From Symsagittifera roscoffensis (lineage: Eukaryota; Xenacoelomorpha; Acoela; Convolutidae): DNA of 64,000 bases. The position numbers were made by a program, and so were the translations under genes. The notes beneath the pieces are model-generated. The model worked only from the letters and a program-made list of their open reading frames with translations, did not search any database and was not told the origin of the DNA. The stretch lies in contig NC_087067.1 in assembly GCF_963678635.1 (NCBI RefSeq), positions 61,118,594 through 61,182,593 of the forward strand, read 5' to 3'. Of the stretch, positions 11,306 through 21,500 are shown in pieces (positions within the stretch are counted from its first letter, which is position 1; each line of letters starts with the position of its first letter).

Positions 11306-11572
11306 GAGGGAGAAAAGCAGGAGATTTTGATTGGTCAGCTGAAAGCGGCAGAGGCACGCAACAGACTGAAGGCTATGAAGAGTATATACCACCACTACAG
11401 AGCAGAGGATGTGGCCCATTTGATCACAACACAGCCAACCGCTTTAGCCTCCGTGAAGCTGGAGTGTCTGCTGCCTGCCAAAGAAGAGGACATGAACCTA
11501 AAAGACCCTCTCAATAGACTAAAGCGAAGAAGGGTTGAACGAATTCTCGATGATGTGAACTCTTACGCTTAG
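11306..11572 (+). CDS. Probable terminal exon of an unrecognised host gene
   Basis: A pyrimidine-rich tract ending TTTTTAACAG precedes an open frame that runs about 88 codons to a TAG. The frame is open from the splice acceptor, through EKQEILIGQLKAAEARNRLK, then a helix-like AMKSIYHHYRAEDVAHLI, TQPTALASVKLE and DPLNRLKRRRVERILDD. The composition (A/E/K/R helices, few Asn runs, higher GC than its surroundings) is that of a real conserved protein end, and the flanks are noncoding AT-rich DNA. I do not recognise the family, and upstream exons are not identified; they would lie beyond the Copia insertion or in the 10.6-11.3 kb gap. Confidence 0.5.
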   Translation, partial: EGEKQEILIGQLKAAEARNRLKAMKSIYHHYRAEDVAHLITTQPTALASVKLECLLPAKEEDMNLKDPLNRLKRRRVERILDDVNSYA

Positions 11573-13782
11573 ACTAATTATTATATAATTAAGTTTTGAA
11601 AAAAGTTGTTTTGTCAATGTGTTTGTTATTTTTTTCCATTTGGCAAGAGTTGATTGAATTAGTGTGGCTATGGTAATATAAGTGTACTCTGGATCAAGTT
11701 AAGTTGTTAATCAATTCATAAAGTAATCATAATGAATTTTTTTCAAAAGATATCACTTCATCACACAAACTCTCTATTTTCAGGCGTCTAGCATTTTAGA
11801 TTTTCGCATAAACGAGTTTAAGTTTTCTGAAATCTTTCGAATTTTATACACTCCGACTTGTATAATGTGTTGCACAAACCAGATTCTCTATTCTTTTTCG
11901 AGATGTCATTGGGTTCATTTAAGTATTATAAATTCTAATAGGAATGTTTGAGTGTGATTGATGTTTTTTTAATTCATTACTTTGAATCGATCAAATATTG
12001 AGGCTTAGCTTGGAATATTTTTTAAAATTCCGTTAATTATTTTTTGCCCAAAATGTAATTATCTAAAAACATGTGGATGAACCTGTCGAATTCGGTATGT
12101 CTAGCGATGTGTAAAAAATAATTGGGAAGTCTAAGCTATCGGAGGACATACAATTGAAAAGCCTTTGTATCCTACACCAAAGTTAAAATTTTGAATGCTT
12201 ATCAATGACGAGTTGTTGAGTTTTCAGTCTCCATGTCTTGATATTAGTAATTTCAAGTAATTTCAGCGTAATTGATAAAATTATTTAGAATTTCTGAGGG
12301 GTATTTTGTTCTCTTTACTTTTTCTAATAATTTCAGTCGTTCATAAAGTGGAGTTCCTTAGCGGTATAAAGTCGTTTTTGATTTCTAATCTGTTTAATTG
12401 GCTGCATCCGTTCTTGAAATAATATTTTTTTGAACCGTTTATGTTATTTTCTAATGAGTTTTTTTGCTTTTATTAGTAACAGTATAAATAGGTACGCCCT
12501 ATTTTACATTTGGTTCAACTTTTGTTTTGTACCCTTTTACAGTCGATTTTTTTTACCCCTGTGATGAGCAAGGGTTTGCAATCGGGTACTAGATTTCTTT
12601 CCCCATAAATAACTTTGCTCGTAGAATAGTCAAAATTAGAAATGGTAACTTAAGGTTCAGTTCATAAAGAATTCGATTTTTTTGCCTCTCCGGCTTTTTA
12701 GTCTGGAGGTTTTGAATGCATCTGGGATGTCAAAGGTCCTGGGTTCGAATCTGACGGACCTAATTTTTTCAAACAGGATTATTCCGGTTCAATGATTCGG
12801 CTGATGATTGCCGGCTTATGATTGTCTGCTTATGTTTTGTCGGCTGAGCTGCCATATTGTAGACTTGTTTGTTTTTGGTTTTTACCTTATAATTGCTTTT
12901 AGTGTTCTGATTTACTGCTGCTGTTTGCAATTTTACTAACATTGAATTCGTATAATTTATTTTTCGCTTTAAAATTTCGTTCTGACAAAATGAGTTCGGC
13001 CTATTTTTTTATTGTATTAGTGATCTAATTTCACATCGCTTCAATGAAAAGATAGTTTTTCATGCTCACCTCTGGAAATCTCCATAGAAATTATAGTTCA
13101 AGTTTTTCAAGCCAACAATTTTTTTTTGTTTTTTCTCTTTTTTTCGTTTTTATAGGTTTCCGCCAATGTTATATCGGCTGAGTGGCCACACGTATTTTGC
13201 CGAGCGAAAAGTGTTCATGTTTGCGTGTCTGTGTTTTGAGGGCGAGGATGACTTAATAACTTTTTGTCTTCAAAATTTTTTTGATTTTTATCGTTTTTTC
13301 CTTTTTTGGGCTCAATGATTTCGGCCTATTTTTAATCGGCTTTGTAGCCTCACTTTGTTTCATTTGGATGAGCATATAATGTTTTTTCAGCGTTTTTGTC
13401 TTGTGAGGTGTATGGGGACTTGAAAAATATTTTTTTTCATAATTCTTAAGTCTAGTTGATTTTTTTTTTAATTCTGCGAGGGTTTCTGACATTTTACTTT
13501 TCTACTTTTGTTTTTTGTTGTGTTTTTGAAAAGAACATTGCTTTATTATCTGTTCAACCTTAAGTTAGTTATATTTCGCCAATTTGTGACAGCATTCAGA
13601 GCTTTTGATAACTTTTTCTACTTTTTCTCTTCTACAGTCTATACTGCAGTATTATCAGCGTACAAAACTAACTTTGACAGGTCATTGTCACAACCAATAT
13701 CATTCTGAAGACAATGAGTTAAAGAAGACCTAATATAGATGCTTTTGATTCACCAAATTTGGTTGGCTGGGTGCTTGGCTTA
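11573..13782. other. Long AT-rich intergenic stretch
   Basis: No coding feature can be supported. A tRNA T-arm-like motif (GGTTCGAATC, near 12757) followed by a T run could be a SINE head remnant, but no cloverleaf forms convincingly. Confidence 0.5.
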
Positions 13783-14031
13783 TTACGATGTACAAAATAC
13801 CGTGAGTTGTATCTGACAAAGAAGATTTAATAATTTCATACACTGGCCGTCGTAGCCCACCCATGTGAGTAATATTTGTTCAGTATCAAAAGCTTTATGG
13901 AAGTCCAAGAATATACATTGTTTCATTTGATTGAGGATTCCGCAAAGAACGAATTTCTTCAATTGGTGGCAAGAGACAAGACGAATTTGTTGTTCCACGT
14001 TTGCTTCAGAACCCATAATGCGCATTGTCAT
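13783..14031 (-). pseudogene. LINE reverse transcriptase scrap
   Basis: The minus-strand frame contains CIFLDFHKAFDT, the motif A signature of non-LTR reverse transcriptases, with a plausible LVSCHQLKKFVLCGILNQMKQ lead-in in which the palm-domain context is degraded. Nothing else of the element is intact nearby on this strand. Confidence 0.6.
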
Positions 14032-14616
14032 TTATGTCAATAATTTATGTTATCAGTCTGTCATTCAAAACTCTAAACTGAGCTCTAGATTTTATATTAA
14101 GATATAACATGGGTATCAAAAAGATTGACTGTAAAGATTTTAGATAAATTTGGCGCTTCAAGCAATGTCATTTTTCTAAAGTAATTTTTCGCCCACAGTG
14201 CTTAAAGATCTATTGCTTAAAGATTTAAGGGGGAACCATGGATACCAACTCCCTTTACTAGCTTTGTTCTGCTGCTTTTCTCGATGCACTGCAGTACTAC
14301 CACTGGGCTCCAGCTCAGTTTATGTCAGGCAAACAGCAATAGGTTTAGACTTTAGCTGATCAATGATTTCTCACAATTTGTCTGCTAATGATTGTAAATT
14401 TTGTAATATGGATTTCTTTAAAAAATACCCCACAATGTCCGTGTTGATCTACTTGAACTATTATGCAGCTTATTATAGAAGCCTTGTATTAAATTCATTG
14501 TAAATTTGAAAATTAAAAAAGCTGTAAAGTAAATCAAAAACCAATACCAGAGAGAAATAGAAAATATATATTTCTATGATGAAGTCCCGACTCAATCTCT
14601 ATCGAGAAAACAAAAA

Positions 14617-14828
14617 TAAGTGTGGAAAAAATCACTTTATGAAAACAAATCAGTTATTCAGACATAGATCGAGACATCACAACCCCGTCTAAAGGTTGCC
14701 TGAGAAACCACGAGCTCGCGCATTTATTCCAGTTCAAATTTTATACAAAAATAACTGGAAAAATCACTATTCATGAAAACAAATCAGTTAATCAGAAATA
14801 GATCGAGACATCACAACCCCGTCTAAAC
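14617..14828 (+). repeat. Short direct repeat of about 80 bp
   Basis: Two similar blocks (about 14617-14695 and 14749-14828) share GAAAACAAATCAGTTA and ATCGAGACATCACAACCCCG, separated by about 55 bases. Cause unknown. Confidence 0.6.
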
Positions 14829-14945
14829 TGTAACTGATTTGGAAGTTGAGTCAATAATTGTATCGATGCAGAAAAACACCTCTTGTAACGTAAATGAAAT
14901 TACCAAAAAACTATTACAGCAGACCGTTTAGAAACTTTTGCCACG

Positions 14946-15300
14946 TTGAGAAAGCTAATTGATATTTTAAAACGGATCCTTTCTCAACTTATTGACAAGC
15001 ATCCATCTACCTTTTTCAAAGGGAGATCGAAGCTTGATGTTAATAAATACAGACCCATGTCTTTTCTTACCACCAGGAAGAAAATTTTTGAAACAGCGAT
15101 GTTCAACAAAAGATACGAGTGTTTCGAAAACAATAGTCTAATTTACGTGAAATATATCGGTTTCCGTAAACAACAGTACTATTGATGCGATTGCAGAAAC
15201 GACTGAAAAAATTTGTCTGAATAAAAAAGGCAGCGTAGCTGAAAAATCTGTTTCCCTTGGCCTGAAAAAAGCGTTTGATACCCTTGAACATTTCATAATT
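14946..15300 (+). pseudogene. LINE reverse transcriptase fragment with lost catalytic Asp
   Basis: Non-LTR RT palm motifs appear in order: DVNKYRPMSFLTTRKKIFE and NNSLIYVKYIGFRKQ. After a frameshift near 15170 come STIDAIAETTEKICLNK and SLGLKKAFDTLEH. Motif A should read D-L-K-K-A-F-D, but the first Asp is Gly. Degraded RT-like peptides continue for several hundred bases downstream with many stops. This is an old plus-strand fragment, distinct from the minus-strand scrap at 13783. Confidence 0.75.
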
Positions 15301-16969
15301 TAAAAAGTTAGAAATTTAAGGTGTTGGATCAAACGAGCACGGAAAATGTCTAGATTTTATTGAAAACGTACCCAGAAAAACTGAAAATTAGTTTCGCTAT
15401 TTAAATGATCTTAGAGAATGAATATCAAAACTGAAAAGCCTTTCGTCTTTGTTCTTGTAAACTTGCAATTGCTCCATTTAAAAAAGCCGAATAAGCCCAT
15501 TAACGAAATCAAAAACAAGTTTTCCGCACCTTGTGCCAGAGGATTGCAACATATTTGCAATAAAATTCTCGATTAACTCGGTGATATTGTCCATGACTAA
15601 TGCAAGCTATCGACTAATGCAAGCTATCATGTTAACATTATTGAATTTTAAAAAAGCCAGAAACAAATTATCGATCTACGAGGATTCAAGGAAAAAACAC
15701 AAATAAATTTATAGTTAGACGTGAGAATAGCATGATTTATTAATCTAAGGAACAAAGCAATTTTTAAGCTTCAGAATTACAGATCAGTTACAGTCAAATT
15801 TACATGTGTAAGGTAACTGTTCCGATGTGCGATGTGAAACGTTTTACAACATGAATTCACATGGCAATGAAAGTCATTTCATGCTTCGGTTCATGACTCA
15901 TCTTATGAAGCCAAGAATTCGGGGGCTATTCTCATGCGCGAAGGACCGAATGCGCGAAAAAAATTGTGTGCGAAAAATCGAAACCAAAATTAGCCGAAAG
16001 TCAATTTTTAAAAAGAAGCAGTTGCGATTCAATTAAAAGAAGTAAATGAAGAAACATTTTGCTTCTTTCATTACGAAACCCTAGAAATGTAAAATTTGTC
16101 CCAATTTGCGGCGGTCAATGGCAATATTAAATTTTTGAATTCTATAAAAATATTCGGCCAAACTCAACACCCTGGAAATGTTTACTTTCTTTCCAAATTT
16201 TAGATTACTGAAATCTGATTTATATTTTCGCGCAATCGAACCTTCGCTCATGAGGGATTCCACCAAGAATTCTTCATGAAACTGTAGCAGCCGTGCAATT
16301 GACTTACCATTTGTTTCCTTTTGACCGCACATTTCTCTTCTAATCAAGATATGTGCTAGTTGAACTCTTTCCCGTTTGTTCAACTTCTGCTGTTTTTTTT
16401 TCGCACTGTAGGTAAAAACATTTTTTGGGGAGGGGGGTAAGAGCGCGCTGAAAAACTTAATTTTTGGTCAGAACCTTCAAAAAGTGCTAAAACGGCATTT
16501 TTTGGCATTTTCTAATTCTACAAATATTCGCCTGCGGCGCAGCAAACCGTTAGCAAAAAAAACTCAGTCAAAAAGGAACAGAAAACACTGGGAACCGTTG
16601 TTAAACTGGGGCCTTATTGACACGATTGGTAAAAACAAAAGATTATCACTAAATTGAAAAAAGTGCAAAAAAATTAAAGCGTAATTGATGGATGATACAA
16701 ATTCAGCGGCAAATAATTGTGACCCAATTTACTGCTAAGCAATGAGGCACGGCGAAGGATTTTTCTTGAGTGTGCTCCAAAATATCATAACCAGAATAAT
16801 GAAAGATCATTACTGATTAGTAAGCTTTTTAAAATTTTCAAGCCAGATTGCATTAATTTTACAGCATTTCTCACTTTTCCACTATGATATTCGGAAACTA
16901 TGAAATAGGGAAAGGGGGACTATTGATTGCATTCCCCTATAAAAAAAGTTTCACAAGAACGAGCATCAC
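15301..16969. other. Decayed LINE tail and intergenic DNA downstream of bora
   Basis: RT-like remnants fade out by about 15700. A minus-strand frame of 100 codons (16081-16383) has mixed composition but no recognised domain or splice signals. The rest appears noncoding. Confidence 0.4.
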
Positions 16970-18576
16970 TTAAGTTTCCTTATTACATCGTGACTCCCAC
17001 CACTGGTCGGTCAAGACATCTTTCAAAGTTCCCGACAAATCAATTTTGCTCCCTCTTTGACCTTGAGAAGAACTTGAACTTCGAGTAGAAATAGAAAAAC
17101 AGTCAATAGATATGCCTTTATTTGCTAACATCTCTTTCGTGTTTGCACTATCATGCAGCGGCACGAAACTCGACAAACCCAATTTTCCCATCTGCTCGCT
17201 ATGATTGATTCGGTTCTTTTCGTTTAGAATCAATTTCTCAGTTCCAAGAAACTGACTGCTAGAACTTTGGTGAGATACATTTTCTTTGGCTATAAGTCGA
17301 TCAGATCTTAAGCGTTTCTGACCAATATTTAAAACCGAGCTTTTTGTCGAGTTTAAAATATCATTTGCATCGTTCGCGGTATTTGAACTTTGGTTTTCCA
17401 TTGAACTTGTAATATGAGTTGATGATTCAATATTGAATAGCTCGCGTCCAAAAGATTTTTGTCGGACAAAAGATCCCGCTTTTGAGCTTTTCGCGATGAG
17501 TCCACTTAAATCCGGTGTCGCTGAATTTCTTGATACTTTCGGTTTCTGTTTTGGCGTACAATCACCATAATCATCTGACATATTATCTCTCGGTGAAACC
17601 CTTTTCGGCTCTGAAACATTAGTGGTCACGATGTTAGATTCGTTTGGACTTGAGCGAATTTCAAATCCGTCAAACTGATCACGAATGCCAGCTGACGTTT
17701 TATCCAAAGCCGCCCTTTCAAGGTTTGTGTTCACGGTCTGATCACGTGATGATTCGTCATTGACGAAGGACAAATTCTGCAAAGATTGCGCGTTGAACAC
17801 AGAAGGCGAATTTTGTGACGACGCTTGTATTGGATCTCTATATTCAGTTCTTACTCTAATTTCAGAACTGACATTTCCGCTGTTTGCCGAATGTTCACTT
17901 AGCCTATTACTATTGCTTTGCTCGTTCCGTGAAGCTTCATTATTCGATGAAATATTGGGAAAACTCAATGAGTTATGCGAGCTATGCAGAATTCCACTAT
18001 CAGTTGTCGCGAACTGCGACGTCCCCTGCAGCGCTTGATTCTGTTGACTATTTACAATATGAGTACTTGATAATGCGGGTGCAAATTGTTGCACATTTGA
18101 ACTTGACCCGGCGCCAAAACCGCTGTCTTCGGTTAAGGTCAAAGTATCATTCGGGTTGATCGCTGGAATCGTACTGATCATAGCTGCGTCGTCAAAGCTA
18201 ATCTGCCTCGTGCTTTCTAGTCTCGCTGATACCCCTCGCCCTCCGATTGCGGAGTGGGTTCGATTCTCAGTTTCGTCTCCAATTCTCACCGCGGACGAGT
18301 TTAAAATTTGACTGTTATTGTTTTCCGACCTCGCGTAATTTAAAACTTCCTCTTCGGAAATAGAAGACAGAGATAAAAAGCGAACCATTTGATTCGGATT
18401 TTCGTCCGCGACACTCGAACTCATTGCTCTATTTTCGAAGTTTTGTTCATTTTCAAAGTCTTCTTCTCTACTTTGTGCGCTGTTACATGGCTCGATAGCC
18501 GATATGTTAGCTTCAAACGAAAGGCGCCTCGTGCCTTTAGATGAGCTCGCAACACATTCCAGATCTCGTGAACATC
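16970..18576 (-). CDS. bora: bora exon 6 (long last exon, 1607 bp)
   Basis: The acceptor ATATGTTTCAG joins in phase to exon 5. There are about 535 codons without a stop, rich in Ser and Asn and predicted to be disordered. Candidate beta-TrCP degron-like motifs are EDSGFGAGSS and TDSGILHSS. A CTPKQKPK segment is a plausible Cdk site. The stop is at 16970-16972. Confidence 0.8.
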
Positions 18577-21500
18577 CTGAAACATATTCAATCATTCAAA
18601 AGCCAAATGAAACAAGAATCGCTAGCTGATGTACATGTAGCACAAAATTCTGACTTCACCAATTCAAGAAACAAAATTTTTTTTCATCACTTTTCTATAC
18701 TTCTGTTATTTTTTAGTACAGGGCGATTGAAACAAATGTCTATATGCAAGAATGAAAAAGAACGTCACTTAAAATGGGCGTTCAAACTTTGAGTACTAAA
18801 ATAAAGTCAAAATTGTTGTCAGCCAGTCATCAATTTTTGTCTAAATTAGTCCGAGAACCAGTTGTTCTCACCACCGAGAAAAAAATGGCTTTAATCTGAT
18901 AACCTTGAAGTAGTCAAAGTTGGCAGGAAAAAAAAACAAAAAACGACCCTAATCCTTAGCTCCTTTACACTCTTCGATAATGGTCGGAACAGCAACCAAT
19001 GACAACTTAAACAATGTCTGTCAATCTGATCAAAAGTTAATTGAAACAATTTTAGTTTTTATCTGCTCGTTTGTTTTAATAAAACCAAAGGATCCCTCGC
19101 CATCTTGCTCATTTTCAACCAACAAAACCTCAATATTTTTTATACGGGTACCAAATTCGAAAGTTGAGAGAAGACAGCTGACCGCAAAAAACAACAACTT
19201 TTACTCAAAACTTCGAAACCTAAGCAACAGACAGTTGGAAAAGTGTGAGAACAAGACAGCAAAAAAATTAAACGTAAATATTTGAACATTTTCCAACTTT
19301 CGAGTTGCAAAAAAGATATATTATGTTAAAACTCTCTGAATTTCAAATACCGTTTATGATTGGCACTTTTTTCGTTAAGATATCCCATTTAGAGAAACTG
19401 GGTCAATAGGTATTTTTTTGCGCTGGAAATCTATTTTTGAAACTAGAAGTCATTCGCGTTTTTGCAGTTTTTTCACTTATGCTGTTTGATAGTTGAGTTT
19501 GCCTTCATTTAACAAAAGAAATGAATTGAAAAAGAAATCATCAGCCAAACCGCTAAAAATTAATTTTAAGCAGGAACAAATTCCGGAAAAAAAAACAAAA
19601 AACACAGAGGCGAAGTTGCACTTCGCATACACAAGCAAAAATATGACCGATAACGCTACTGGGAAAAACTTAATGAGTAAAACATTAGGTTGGAAAAAAG
19701 TAAGTTCATACTATAACACAAGCTTTGATTGTGTAATCATCGCGACCAAGGTAAGTGAAAATCAGTTCTTTCGATTGCACTTAAGAAAAGTGCCAAAAAT
19801 AGTAGAACTGGCTCAACTCAAAGTATCTTCCAGTGGAGAAGTTAAAGGTAACTAAGTCTTAACAATTTGTGTCCGCGGAAAATTAATTAGATTGACCTGA
19901 AACACTGCTTTTTCATTTTTTGAGGATCTGCCTCCACTAACAAAAACACTGGGAACACCACCTTACAATTATCTTTATTACTTGCTCAGCATTCAGGAAT
20001 TTTAATATTCGACCCTTTTAAATTTGTTATTTGCAACTTACCGATTTCATCGATATGCCCATCATTACGAAAAGAACAATCTCTGTCTCTTTCCTCCCCA
20101 GCAAAATCCATCCGACTACTACAACCCCCACTCCCCGAAGCCTCGCCCATCGGCATAATCGGCGACACGCAAATCGGCGGCTGATCCATTTCACCAAGCG
20201 AAGAACACTTGCTGGTGTTTATATTGTTATCGTTATTATTCTGGAAGTCGTCGTCGAGTGAAGAGTGGTTGTGGTCATCGTAGCCAAATAGAAGCGGTCG
20301 GCTGATACTCATGATTTCGTAGTCCTGCAGATTCAGTTTGTTCGGACTGGATGAAGATGGAGTTTTGCTCTAAGAAAGAAACGCAAAACACTCATCTTAA
20401 GGTTCGAAACATGCATTCTTTGATTCGAATAAGAGAAAGATCGATTATTTTTGACAATAGCCACCAACAGATGGTTGCAAAAGAGCAAAAAAATCATCTT
20501 TCCAGTTCGAAGAAAGAAACATACCAGGTTGAAGCTCTTTGCATTTCAAGAACTGTTTATGAATGGCACTTTCTTTTTAAAATAAACCCAATTTAAGAAA
20601 ACTGGATCGAAAGGTTAATTTTCTTACGAAGCAATGAGACTTAAAAAGCGATCAGATAGTTGATGTTTAGGTTTTTGTTAAGGGGTTGCTAAATTGATCC
20701 CAGTAGATTATTTAATCTAAATAAAACTGCGCATTAACCACGGTTATTCCCGCAGCAGGCGATGAATTGCTTTGTGCATATTCATGATGAACATGTGAAT
20801 TTTAAATTACCGATGATGGATAATTGAAACATGCCCCTGCTTCTGTGTCGTATTCGCAGCTGTTATGTGTGAATAAATGAGCTGAAACAACAAATCAATT
20901 CGTCAATTGAATACGCTACAAGGCCTGGTCCAATAACAAAAAACAATAGCTTCCAGGGTTAGGCTTTTATATATATATAAACCCTAACCCTAACCCTAAG
21001 CTTACACTTTTATATGTGTTGGATTCGAGCCACCAACCTCGAGATTTGAGTGTCTAACGTCCATAAATCTGCGTAACTTAGAAAACAGCTACAGAGGCTA
21101 AAAAATGCCAACACAACGTAGCAGAAAAGCTACCAAACATAAACATAGCCAGTGCTAAGTGCGGCAGAGATCCTATACAACCTGTAGGAGTCGCTTTCCA
21201 TATGTGCCACATTCGCTGGCAAATTGTCAAGCACTAGCCAACAATAAAGAAGAAAACAGATTTCATGAAAATGTAGAAAAAAATTCAGATCATGATTATA
21301 CCAAGAACCACCAAATTAGCCTTTTAATTTGCTAGTTACTTTGGAAAAAGATTCTATTATTGAAAATTTTGTGCTCGCTAGCGGAAACACAAAAATCGAC
21401 ACGAGTAAACGTTAAAAAGAAATCAATTTATTCATTTCAAACGAGACAAAATCAGCTCCCTAAGACGACAAAAAAGCGCTAAATTACTCAAAGTGAGCTA

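Noticed and set aside
12700-12775. Possible tRNA gene with GGTTCGAATC and a terminal T run
   Set aside because: No 7-bp acceptor stem or 7-base anticodon loop can be drawn; at best a SINE remnant.
16081-16383. 100-codon minus-strand frame downstream of bora
   Set aside because: No recognised family, no acceptor or donor of quality, and bora already has its stop at 16970.
19493-19855. 120-codon plus-strand frame inside bora intron 5
   Set aside because: It is K/N/S-rich with no recognised motif, homologue or splice context, on the opposite strand to bora.
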